From an uncultured Desulfuromonadales bacterium (GTDB taxonomy: Bacteria; Desulfobacterota; Desulfuromonadia; Desulfuromonadales; Geopsychrobacteraceae), in the NCBI GenBank assembly GCA_945787295.1, contig CALZHQ010000058.1:1-23550 (forward strand): a stretch of DNA of 23,550 bases, in the 5' to 3' direction. The position numbers were made by a program, and so were the translations under genes. The notes beneath the pieces were generated by a model, which made no database searches, was not told the origin of the DNA, and worked only from the letters and a program-made list of their open reading frames with translations. Shown one piece after another: positions 9,358-17,015 of the stretch; within the stretch, counting starts at the first letter, position 1; every line of letters begins with the position of its first letter.

Positions 9358-10695
9358 ATGAGGACAAAGAAAACCATACTTGCTGTCGTCGCAGATGCAG
9401 CGGGTGAAGTGTTCGAACATCCGGAGTTGCTGATGGCCGGCATGAACGGCCTGAGCGCCCGACAGCCGGAACTGGATGAGCTGATCCCGCTACCGCAAGG
9501 CAGTCGACTGTTCACCATCCCCGACACCCCGCCGATCGGTTTTGATCGCCGGAGCGGAAAACAGACAACCCTTGAAAGCCTGCCGAAAAGCTGGGGAGGC
9601 GGCAAGGTGCAAGCGGTTTCCGCCTTTATGACCCCGGCCTTCACCCGGACCCTGCTCCCGGCAGCGGTCTACGGTCAAAAGCAGGTTGAACTGACCCTCT
9701 GGTCCTATACCGCCGTCGGTTGGTGCGTCGAGGAAGAGCGCTTCTATGTCGCGGCCACACGGGTCGATCGCAATCAACAGTGGCAACCGGAACATTTTGA
9801 CGACCGCAAGCTGGAACCGTTGGTCCGCAAGCGGGTCGCCCAGTACCCCCAGAACCGCTTGATCGAGCAACTCTCGCGCTGCGCCCTCGATTACCACTGC
9901 TTTGCCGCCAAGAACCTGTTCTTCGGCCGCTGGGAAGCGCCCCTGCCCTGTTCGCCGACCTGTAACGCGCGCTGCGTCGGTTGCATCTCCAAACAGGAGG
10001 CCCCCGACTGTTGCCCTTCGAGCCAGGAACGCCTGACCTTTGTGCCATCAGTTCAAGAGCTTTGTGAAGTCGCGGTCCCGCATCTGCGACAGGCCGATAA
10101 CGCCATCGTCTCATTCGGCCAAGGCTGCGAAGGCGACCCGATTCTACAGGCCGATACTATTGCTGCCGCCGTCAAAGAGATGCGCCAGCAGACGGCACGC
10201 GGGACCATCAATTTTAATTCCAACGCTTCAATTCCGGCGGCCATCGACCAACTGGCCGACGCCGGCATCGATTCGATCCGCGTTTCGCTGAATTCGGTGC
10301 AGGAGAATTTCTACAACGCCTATTACCGGCCCCAAGGCTACCGTTTCGCTGACGTGATCGAATCGATTCATCGTGCCAAACAGAAAGGTTTGTACACGAT
10401 GCTGAACTATCTCGTGTTTCCGGGGCTCAGTGACCGTGAGGATGAAATTGCCGCCTTGCTGCAATTGCTGGAATCCGCGGACGTCGACATGATACAGATG
10501 CGTAATTTGAGCATCGACCCGCTGCTTTACTGGAATGCCATGGCTGCTGACGGTGAAGGGATCGGCATGAAAAAGATGCTCGATCGGGTAAAAACAGCGA
10601 TCCCGCGGATTCAGTTCGGCTATTTCAATAGAACCAAGGAGAATTTCTATCCGGAAGGCTTTGCAACCGATTGGCCACTACCGGAAAAAATCTAA
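9358..10695 (+). CDS. Radical SAM protein with novel N-terminal domain, substrate unknown
   Basis: This is a 445-residue protein. ATG 9358 was chosen over an in-frame ATG at 9328 because AAAAGGAA lies about 10 nt upstream and the extra residues (MLRRQKRNLP) look non-family. Residues 1-190 form a domain I do not recognise. The radical-SAM core starts near 195 with C202-x3-C206-x2-C209 (CNARCVGC), flanked by further cysteines (C198, and a CC pair near 218) that could bind an auxiliary cluster. It continues with GQGCEGDP, a TINFNSNAS strand and DSIRVSLNS, typical of the partial TIM barrel used by SPASM-like and related enzymes. No precursor peptide gene was seen nearby. The neighbour on the other side of the divergent promoter is also a radical-SAM enzyme. 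Confidence 0.85.
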   Translation: MRTKKTILAVVADAAGEVFEHPELLMAGMNGLSARQPELDELIPLPQGSRLFTIPDTPPIGFDRRSGKQTTLESLPKSWGGGKVQAVSAFMTPAFTRTLLPAAVYGQKQVELTLWSYTAVGWCVEEERFYVAATRVDRNQQWQPEHFDDRKLEPLVRKRVAQYPQNRLIEQLSRCALDYHCFAAKNLFFGRWEAPLPCSPTCNARCVGCISKQEAPDCCPSSQERLTFVPSVQELCEVAVPHLRQADNAIVSFGQGCEGDPILQADTIAAAVKEMRQQTARGTINFNSNASIPAAIDQLADAGIDSIRVSLNSVQENFYNAYYRPQGYRFADVIESIHRAKQKGLYTMLNYLVFPGLSDREDEIAALLQLLESADVDMIQMRNLSIDPLLYWNAMAADGEGIGMKKMLDRVKTAIPRIQFGYFNRTKENFYPEGFATDWPLPEKI

Positions 10696-10871
10696 TCGGA
10701 TGTCGAAATAAACATATAAAAACGGTGACTTAACCACCAAACCACATCAACTGCTGATAAAAATGATCAGGGCAAGAACTGAATAGGCACACAAGCTGCA
10801 ATTAGAGATTATTAAACAAATGAAAACGCGCGATAGTTTCCTTCCAGCCTTCGACAAAACAAGAGGAAATT

Positions 10872-11378
10872 ATGGCTCAACAAAGATCAAAAGAACGATT
10901 TACCACCGCCCAAAAGCAGGCCGTTCGTGAAAAGGCCATCCCCCGCAATCGTTGGCAGGACTTTCAGGGTCCTGCCTCGAAAACTCCCCGCTTGGCATTA
11001 CCAACGTATGCCGAGTTAAAAGCGCTGATCGCTTTCTTACTGCTCAACCTGCTGGCCCTGTTGCTGCTCGATAACTATCCGGCCCCCTCTGCAGAGCTCA
11101 CAACCATGCTGGGAATAACACCGCCACTGCTATGGATTAACCTGGCCTGCGTCAGCTATTTCTGTTCCGAGGTTATTCTGATTTTTTGTCGCGAAAGAAA
11201 ATCGAATACCGATCGTTTTGCCATAAATCAGTTATTGTTTCTCGGCGCATTCTACATCTTTTACTGGTCTGCCGGAGTCCTGCAGGAACATGTTGCGCTA
11301 CTGCTGGTTTTTGGCGCTGTTCTGCAACTTTTTGAATCTTGCGTCAGAAGCTGCCGATTTCGTAAAGCTGCTGCATAA
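10872..11378 (+). CDS. Hypothetical inner-membrane protein (about 4 TM helices)
   Basis: This is a 168-residue protein with a basic, Gln/Arg/Lys-rich cytoplasmic N-terminus (about 1-48). Hydrophobic helices follow near 49-67, 84-107, 120-135 and 138-153, and it ends in a short basic tail. A good Shine-Dalgarno (AGAGGAAA) precedes the ATG. I see no conserved catalytic or binding motif and do not recognise a family. It stands alone on the plus strand, 176 bp after the radical-SAM gene. Confidence 0.6.
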   Translation: MAQQRSKERFTTAQKQAVREKAIPRNRWQDFQGPASKTPRLALPTYAELKALIAFLLLNLLALLLLDNYPAPSAELTTMLGITPPLLWINLACVSYFCSEVILIFCRERKSNTDRFAINQLLFLGAFYIFYWSAGVLQEHVALLLVFGAVLQLFESCVRSCRFRKAAA

Positions 11379-11418
11379 AACACAACCGATAAACATAATA
11401 ACCAAAACAAAGGCTATT

Positions 11419-11496
11419 GCCACCAAGACACCAAGAGCACCAAGTAAACCCCCAGTCCTGGATTTTGTTTCTCTTGCACCTTGGTATCTTGATGGC
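11419..11496. repeat. Intergenic imperfect inverted repeat rich in CACCAAG
   Basis: The left arm (11419-11444, GCCACCAAGACACCAAGAGC and onward) is nearly the reverse complement of the right arm (11473-11496, ending GTATCTTGATGGC), with a spacer of about 28 nt. The left arm itself is a tandem of ACCAAG units. This resembles a widely dispersed intergenic element type built on 'caccaag' units that I recall from many bacterial genomes; copy number cannot be tested here. It sits between convergent genes, just outside the operon terminator. Confidence 0.55.
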
Positions 11497-11546
11497 TAAA
11501 TCAAGATTTTTCATCAAAACCTTTTTATAGGTTATAAAACCGACAA

Positions 11547-11580
11547 AAAGAGGCTTTTCCCAAATGGGCAAAGCCTCTTT
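11547..11580 (-). terminator. Rho-independent terminator of the M23-to-CPBP operon
   Basis: AAAGAGGCTTT (11547-11557) and AAAGCCTCTTT (11570-11580) form a perfect 11-bp stem, extended by an inner CCC/GGG pairing around a 4-nt loop. Read on the minus strand, the stem is followed by TTTTTG, a classical U-tract. It lies 24 bp beyond the CPBP stop codon. In the plus direction the tail is weaker, but it may also stop transcripts from the small membrane-protein gene. Confidence 0.85.
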
Positions 11581-11603
11581 ATTATGTCGTTTCCCTGGCA
11601 GCT

Positions 11604-12290
11604 TTACCAGAACTGCCAGTAGCCTGTCTGCAGCACATAAAGACCGAGTACCAGGTTGGTCACCCCGTGGGCCAGCACACACTGAGCGATACTTCTGGTC
11701 CAGTAGAGCAGCAGGCTATAGGCGATCCCGGCCATAATACCGGCGAGCACCAAGTTATGCTCAAGCCCGAAAAGAACCGCACCGATGGCGAATGAGGCCA
11801 GAGTATAGGTCCCGATACGCACCTTCATAAAATCGGAATCGATGATGTAGCGCAGCAGAAAAGAACGCCAGAACAGTTCTTCCATAATCGGCACGATCAG
11901 AGCGGCACCGAAAATCCGAAAAAAGATCAAACTGTTGCGCACGGCGCTATCGTCAACCAGGGTCGGATCGAAGCCTTTGCTTTCACCAAATGTGGCGAAA
12001 GCCCAGTCCATGTTAATCCAGAGAACAAAAACCAGTAGTCCCAGCAGGATGCTGGCCGCGGTATGGGATAGGGTTTTAAAATCGGACCAGCGCAGCTCAT
12101 CATAGTTGCGCATGAAAATCAGCAGCAAGGCCCCCACCAGCAGAGCCTTAACCGGATACAGAAAGAGCAATTGCTGTTCGCTGAACGCCAAAACCCCTTC
12201 GCCAGCGGCCCATTGCAACCCTTGTTGCAGCCCAATAAATGCCATGAATACCGCAAACGGAATAATCCGCAGCCAGGCCTCTCGACTCAT
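11604..12290 (-). CDS. CPBP/CAAX-type intramembrane protease
   Basis: This is a 228-residue integral membrane protein with about six to eight helices. It carries the glutamic-protease signatures of the CPBP (Abi/CAAX) family: E137-E138 with R142 (MEELFWRS), H178 in LFGLEHN, and H209/N212 in AHGVTN. The sequence around EELFWRSFLLR resembles the subgroup of CAAX-protease-related proteins found near exosortase/PEP-CTERM loci, but no exosortase is visible in this window. The likely role is proteolysis of, or protection against, an unknown membrane or secreted substrate. The ATG is preceded by a strong GGAGGGA. It is the last gene of the operon, 48 bp after the ACP phosphodiesterase gene and just before the terminator. 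Confidence 0.85.
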   Translation of the reverse strand: MSREAWLRIIPFAVFMAFIGLQQGLQWAAGEGVLAFSEQQLLFLYPVKALLVGALLLIFMRNYDELRWSDFKTLSHTAASILLGLLVFVLWINMDWAFATFGESKGFDPTLVDDSAVRNSLIFFRIFGAALIVPIMEELFWRSFLLRYIIDSDFMKVRIGTYTLASFAIGAVLFGLEHNLVLAGIMAGIAYSLLLYWTRSIAQCVLAHGVTNLVLGLYVLQTGYWQFW

Positions 12291-12338
12291 AGTCCCTCCA
12301 TTTTGGCAGACAACTCAATCTTCAGTGCTCTTGAGAAC

Positions 12339-12935
12339 TCAAGGTGTTGAATTCTGTTCTTCTTGCTGATACGCCATAAAATTGGTCGCTTCGACCATGA
12401 AATCAGTAAAATCGCTTTCCAGCTCCTGGCGAAACCTTTCCAGCTCCCCAATCCCCTGGGCCAGTGGAAATTTATGCTGCAGTCGAACCTCCAGACGTTG
12501 CAAGACCCGGAGCACAACAGCCTGGTCCTGGTAAGAGGTCAACCAATCGTGTTCAATCATCCGTGGCAACTGCTGCTGCAGTGGTTCCGGCAACAGATCG
12601 TAACAAGACTGTAAACCACGGTAAACCTGTTGCGCAAAAAGATCTAAAGGTTGAGTTGCATACTGTTTCCAGTTGCGGGCTAACAAGTGATCATAAAAGA
12701 CGTCAACAAGGATACTGCGCGCATAGCGAAAACGCGGATCGAGCCTTCTTCTGCTCTTTTGGAACGCGGGGCTCTGCTGAGTATAGGTATCGATCCGCCG
12801 ATGCAGCTGCAGATAGCGGCGCAACTCAGCCGGCAAATCGGGAGGAACCGGACCCTTGACAAAATCACCCATCAAGGAACCAGACCAGGCCAGTGGGGTT
12901 GGAGCAGAAAAATACAGATGGGCCAGATAGTTCAC
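12339..12935 (-). CDS. acpH: Acyl carrier protein phosphodiesterase (AcpH-like)
   Basis: This is a 198-residue protein that hydrolyses the 4'-phosphopantetheine arm from holo-ACP, in the HD-like AcpH family (formerly DUF479). Family marks seen are the start MNYLAHLYF, GSLMGDFVKG near 19-28, HRRIDTYTQ near 45-53, and VDVFYDHLLARNW near 77-89 with the conserved Asp/His pair. The length matches the usual 190-200. The start is GTG, justified by the conserved N-terminus, although no clear Shine-Dalgarno is seen. It lies 27 bp after the TPR gene in the same operon. There is no obvious functional link to the oxidoreductase. Confidence 0.87.
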   Translation of the reverse strand: MNYLAHLYFSAPTPLAWSGSLMGDFVKGPVPPDLPAELRRYLQLHRRIDTYTQQSPAFQKSRRRLDPRFRYARSILVDVFYDHLLARNWKQYATQPLDLFAQQVYRGLQSCYDLLPEPLQQQLPRMIEHDWLTSYQDQAVVLRVLQRLEVRLQHKFPLAQGIGELERFRQELESDFTDFMVEATNFMAYQQEEQNSTP

Positions 12936-12962
12936 GCGCTATAGAACCAGGGGGAACTGCCG

Positions 12963-14114
12963 TTAATCGTTACCATCCAGCTTCTCGAGTAACGCCTTGA
13001 CTTCATCAATAATCAACTGGTTATCACTTCCCGAGGTCAGCAGTTGATGATAGAAATCGAGCATCACGTCGCGATCACCGGAGCGGACAAAACGTTTCGT
13101 CAACTCTTCAAGCTGACGAAGGGCATCATCCTCCCTTGAGACCAGCTTCCAGAACAGTTTGGTTGCCTGCAGCCAATCGTGGCGGTCGCAATACAAGCGC
13201 ACCAGTCCGGCAATAGCATAAGGATCATCCCCCAGCTCCATCGCCTTCTTGTAGGAAACTTCCGCCTTATCAACATTGCCGAGATGAACATTGGCGTCGC
13301 CCATCCGGGTAAAGAGGGCCTGGGTTCCTTCGTGATGATTGAGAATGTCCTGCCAGATTTCGAGCGCCTTGTCGTACTGGTGATGCCAGCGGAAGCAGTT
13401 GCCCAGACCGTAAAGTGCGTACGGGTTATGGGGATCGATGGCCAGAGCACGGCGGAAATATGTTTCTGCCTTGTCAAAATCATTGATCCGCCAGCAGAGC
13501 TTACCGATGATGGTCAGGATGTGCAGCTCGTTGGCGTCGAACTGCAGGACTTTTTCGTAATAGGCGATCGCGTCTTCGTCTTTGCCGATCCGATGTTGCA
13601 GGTCGGCCATACCGGTCAAGGCAAAACGATCCCGCGGATCGAGTTTGAGAATCTGCTGATAGGCTTCTTCGGCCTTTTCATATTGCAGCAACGCTTTACA
13701 GCTGTCGGCGATTCTGGTCATGACGTGCTTGTCGCGAGGACGCAGAGCCAAGTACTGTTTCCAGAGCCGGATCGCTTCTTGGTGGCGACCTAACTTTTTA
13801 CACACATCCCCCAGGCCGCGCAGAGCAAACAGGTTATTTTTATCGATCTCCAACAGATGCCGGTAGCAACGTTCAGCCTCGACGTATTCTTCCGATTCCC
13901 GGCAAGCATCTCCCATCCCGGAGAGCAGGTAGGGGTTGTCCGGTTCGCGCTGCAAACCTTCACTGAACAACTCTTGCGCCTCCTGGTAACGCTTTGCACG
14001 AAATTTCTGCCGCGCACGTTTGGAGATCTCAATAACCGAGAGCTGACGTTCCCCCCCCCTGTTAACGGCACTTTTATTCTCTGATTTTTCCACGCTCTCT
14101 CCTGGGTTTTTCAT
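12963..14114 (-). CDS. Tetratricopeptide-repeat protein
   Basis: This is a 383-residue protein made of about nine TPR units (34-residue helix pairs). Recurring marks are NPYLLSGMGD, NLFALRGLGD, DRFALTGMAD, NPYALYGLGN and DPYAIAGLVR. There is no signal peptide or membrane helix, so it is probably a cytoplasmic scaffold. The frame opens at ATG 14114, 41 bp inside the upstream aldolase gene. A GTG at 14093, eight codons later, has a better Shine-Dalgarno (AGGAG, 5 nt away) and may be the true start. A run of nine G on the coding strand (14051-14059) falls at about codons 19-21 and is a potential slippage point. Its partner is unknown; co-translation with the aldolase and oxidoreductase suggests a chaperone or scaffold role, which is inference. 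Confidence 0.85.
   Translation of the reverse strand: MKNPGESVEKSENKSAVNRGGERQLSVIEISKRARQKFRAKRYQEAQELFSEGLQREPDNPYLLSGMGDACRESEEYVEAERCYRHLLEIDKNNLFALRGLGDVCKKLGRHQEAIRLWKQYLALRPRDKHVMTRIADSCKALLQYEKAEEAYQQILKLDPRDRFALTGMADLQHRIGKDEDAIAYYEKVLQFDANELHILTIIGKLCWRINDFDKAETYFRRALAIDPHNPYALYGLGNCFRWHHQYDKALEIWQDILNHHEGTQALFTRMGDANVHLGNVDKAEVSYKKAMELGDDPYAIAGLVRLYCDRHDWLQATKLFWKLVSREDDALRQLEELTKRFVRSGDRDVMLDFYHQLLTSGSDNQLIIDEVKALLEKLDGND
14051..14059 (-). repeat. Homopolymer run of nine G (coding strand) inside TPR gene
   Basis: Nine consecutive C on the plus strand (G on the coding strand) lie near the 5' end of the TPR gene, 15 bp beyond the aldolase stop. Slippage by one base would frameshift the TPR gene within its first 25 codons without touching the aldolase gene. 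Confidence 0.7.
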
Positions 14115-15279
14115 TTTGGCAACGCTCAGCTAAAGAATTTAGATATGTATTTCGGCACCAGTTTTCCAGTTCGATCATCGCCGCAAGCGGCTGACGAAAA
14201 TCGAGCTCTCCGACAGAGAAAACACCGTGCCCATAGACAACCGCAATCCCGGCATCGATGACCGGAGGAACTTTACGGGCAATCCCGCCAGCTCCAACCT
14301 CACCAGCAACAACCGGAACAGAATTCAGGTATCTGACCTTATCACAATCTTTCCAACAATCAGAAACATTACATTCAGTTTCTTGACATAACAGACTGAG
14401 AATCACCGAAAATTTCGGATGTCCGTGCAAAATCGTCCCTGCTCCAGTCCGTTCGAAGATTGCTCGATGGGCAATCAACTCACTCGAAGCAGTGATTCCA
14501 GCAGTACTCGAATTGTCATTCGGCACCAGATCGATACAGCCGGCCAGTTCATCGAGGCTGGCACCGGTCTGGGAGATAAACAGCCGCTCGCCAAACGAGG
14601 TCGAGATGTTGCCGAAAAACGAATCGACCAACTTCAGCTCAACGGTACGCTTACCGACCTGATCCATTGCCTGCAGAATCTGTTCTTTATCCGCAAGAGG
14701 GCCGACGCTTAAATCTGCACAGCGTTTCGGGACCTCGGTCTCCAGCTGCTGCCACAACGGCCCCAGAGCGACTATCTCTTCATCGGTCGGTGGTTGCGCA
14801 TCTGTTAGCAACATCAACAACAATTTAACAAACAGAGCATGATAGACCGAAGAATAGTTGATATAGGCCTGTTCGACCGTCACGCTGCCGGTCGCCAAGA
14901 TACCGACCCCTTCGACCAATATCCCTTTTCGCTGACCCAGCAACTCTACCAGCCGCTGCGGGTTTGCAACCGAAAACTCATCTTTCCGAACAATCGGAAT
15001 ATCGTGCAGGAAAGTACGGGTCTCCGTGTCTTGCGGGACAACCGTTTTTTCACCGGCCGGAATCCGCGCCAACAGCAGATCGATCAGCGGCAGTGGTGGA
15101 GCTGCCAACACCAGGGCGATGACATTCAGCCGCTCAACAACCGCCTGCCCCAAGGGGAGAAGCTTGTCGGTGCCCCAACTGAGCAGCCGATCATCCTTGG
15201 CCAGGATTGCGGTCTGTTCGCTGTCGGCACTGCCATCAGCGGCCAGCTTAGCGGCATATTTTTCTATCTGCCGGATCAT
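14074..15279 (-). CDS. Class II aldolase/adducin-family protein, duplicated domain
   Basis: This is a 401-residue protein. The C-terminal half (about 195-380) has the class II aldolase fold with the metal-site residues in place: E267 in SSELIAHRAIF, H285 and H287 in LHGHPKF, and H351 in YGHGVFSVG. Typical members cleave sugar phosphates such as fuculose-1-phosphate, or dehydrate or decarboxylate related compounds, using Zn. The N-terminal half (about 1-190) looks like a second copy whose metal site is lost: GILVEGVGILATGSVTVEQA at 119-138 matches the GHG...G..EEA segment, but with Glu for His. A single domain is usually about 210-230 residues, so this is about double length. The ATG overlaps the stop of the oxidoreductase gene (ATGA). 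The substrate is unknown; supply or removal of an aldehyde for the oxidoreductase is an inference. Confidence 0.82.
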   Translation of the reverse strand: MIRQIEKYAAKLAADGSADSEQTAILAKDDRLLSWGTDKLLPLGQAVVERLNVIALVLAAPPLPLIDLLLARIPAGEKTVVPQDTETRTFLHDIPIVRKDEFSVANPQRLVELLGQRKGILVEGVGILATGSVTVEQAYINYSSVYHALFVKLLLMLLTDAQPPTDEEIVALGPLWQQLETEVPKRCADLSVGPLADKEQILQAMDQVGKRTVELKLVDSFFGNISTSFGERLFISQTGASLDELAGCIDLVPNDNSSTAGITASSELIAHRAIFERTGAGTILHGHPKFSVILSLLCQETECNVSDCWKDCDKVRYLNSVPVVAGEVGAGGIARKVPPVIDAGIAVVYGHGVFSVGELDFRQPLAAMIELENWCRNTYLNSLAERCQNEKPRRERGKIRE

Positions 15280-17015
15280 GGCTGCTGCCCCAGATAATCC
15301 TGTTGCACGAAACGCCCCTGATCATCCAGGCCGCGAATCCGGTAATACTTCTGCACTTCTTCAACAAACCGCGGCCGGTCGATCGGCAGCACATCGATGC
15401 CGTCGCCACTACTGCCCATTTCGGCAAAGAACCGCTCTGGCAACAGATCGTCTTCGGCAGTGAAGCCATTTTCGAGGTTGTAGTAGCGCTCGGTCAGATA
15501 GATCCGTTCACCGATCACTTTCAAACTCTGTGGTGAATAATCGATCCCGGTGGTTGCCGCCAGCAGTTCTGCATATTCTTCGAGGCTGGCGCCAAAAAAG
15601 GAAAATTTACAGGCCACCAAAGAATCGATCGTCGCATTGCAATCCTCGGCAATCTTGATCATCCGCCCCTTGCCGGCGAAATCGAAGCGGTCGGTCGGCA
15701 CCGGCTTGCGCAGTATTTCGTGTGAAATCGGGTAGGCCCGCAAATGACAGCCGCCGCGGTTACTGGTACAGTACGCGATCGCCATACCGTAAGCGCCACG
15801 AGGGTCGTAGGCCGGCAATTCCAGTCCTTTAACGCTCATACTCAGTTCAGGCCGACCGAGCTGTTTTGTTAACCGCTGCGCCCCCTCGGCCATCAGATCG
15901 CCCTCCCCTTGGCGCAGCGCCGCTTGCGTTAACAACGCAGCAATATTTTCCGCCCGGGGGAACTCACCTCGGGCCTCCCCCCAGGCAGACAAAGTCGCCG
16001 CCGCCGAGATGGTATCCATGCCGAGTTGGTTACAGAGGTTGTTGGAATTGACGATCGAACGCAGATCTTTGATGCCGTTGAGAGCACCGAAATGATTGAC
16101 GGTCTCATACTCCGGCAGCGGCGTCCCGTCCTGGGTACTCTTTTTACACTGGATCGGACAGCCGTAGCAGCCATGATTTTTCGGCTGATATTCTTTACGA
16201 ATTGCCGGACCTGAATACTGATCCGCGTCGGCAAAGTGGGTTTTGCGGAAATTCTCCGTCGGCGCCATCCGCCGCTGCGCCATCAAATCGACCAGCGCCG
16301 GAGTGCCGTATTGGGCGATGCCCAGATCGCCGTAGATAACCGGTGACGCCTTGAACAGGCGGATGACATCTTTACGCGCTTCAGCAAAGCGCTCCCTGTC
16401 GGCCACTTCGGTCTTCCCATCACCGTCGACCACAATCGCCTTTAGATGCTTTGCGCCCATCACCGCGCCAAGCCCGCCACGGCCGACCGAGTTGCCTTCC
16501 CCCATCATGATGTTGGCGTACAGGACCCGATTCTCTCCAGCCGGACCGATGGCTGCAACGCTGCCAAAAGCGGCGAGCGCAGCAACCGTTTCCCCGACCG
16601 TCTTGCCCCAAAGCTTTTCCGCCGGCAGCAAACGACCTCCCTGTACATCGATCTGCAGGGCGACAGGTGTCTTGCTCTGGCCGACAATTTTTAAAGCATC
16701 GAAGCCGGCCGCTTTCAAGCGCCAGGCAAACCGGCCACCGGCCGAGCAATCATAAATCGTTCCAGTCAGTGGCGAGCGGGAAACCACGCCCAAGCGAGCA
16801 GCCGTTGGCGCCGGAGTACCACAGAGTGGGCCAACAGAAAATATCAGGGGGATTTCGGGTGAGAAGGGAACTAAGCGATAGTAATCGCGCATCAGGCGCA
16901 CACCGAGGCCGCGTCCACCAAGATAAGCTTGCAGCAGCTCAGATGGGAGCAAGTCAACCCAGACGCGGCCTGCGCTCAAATCGACATTGAGCAGACGGCC
17001 GTGCCAGCCATTCAT
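15276..17015 (-). CDS. aor: Tungsten-dependent aldehyde:ferredoxin oxidoreductase
   Basis: This is a 579-residue cytoplasmic enzyme that oxidises aldehydes to carboxylic acids with ferredoxin, using a bis-pyranopterin tungsten cofactor and one [4Fe-4S] cluster. Visible family marks are the N-terminal GGRGLGVRL (33-41), the domain-1 pterin-binding region around SRSPLTGTIYDCSAGG, and GEGNSVGRGGLGAVMG (172-187). The cluster motif is C283-x2-C286-x3-C290 (CYGCPIQC) with the distal fourth ligand C469 (LVACKF). DPRGAYGMAIAYCTSNRGG (404-422) supplies the second pterin-binding signature. The length is slightly below the usual 600-620. The ATG overlaps the stop of the M23 peptidase gene, and its own stop overlaps the aldolase start. 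No MoaD/ThiS-like or ferredoxin gene is adjacent, so cofactor genes must be elsewhere. The exact aldehyde cannot be inferred. Confidence 0.95.
   Translation of the reverse strand: MNGWHGRLLNVDLSAGRVWVDLLPSELLQAYLGGRGLGVRLMRDYYRLVPFSPEIPLIFSVGPLCGTPAPTAARLGVVSRSPLTGTIYDCSAGGRFAWRLKAAGFDALKIVGQSKTPVALQIDVQGGRLLPAEKLWGKTVGETVAALAAFGSVAAIGPAGENRVLYANIMMGEGNSVGRGGLGAVMGAKHLKAIVVDGDGKTEVADRERFAEARKDVIRLFKASPVIYGDLGIAQYGTPALVDLMAQRRMAPTENFRKTHFADADQYSGPAIRKEYQPKNHGCYGCPIQCKKSTQDGTPLPEYETVNHFGALNGIKDLRSIVNSNNLCNQLGMDTISAAATLSAWGEARGEFPRAENIAALLTQAALRQGEGDLMAEGAQRLTKQLGRPELSMSVKGLELPAYDPRGAYGMAIAYCTSNRGGCHLRAYPISHEILRKPVPTDRFDFAGKGRMIKIAEDCNATIDSLVACKFSFFGASLEEYAELLAATTGIDYSPQSLKVIGERIYLTERYYNLENGFTAEDDLLPERFFAEMGSSGDGIDVLPIDRPRFVEEVQKYYRIRGLDDQGRFVQQDYLGQQP

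Noticed and set aside
10752..10770. Small CTGAT/ATCAG hairpin after the second radical-SAM gene
   Set aside because: The stem is only 5 bp and no T-tract follows, so it is not supported as a terminator.
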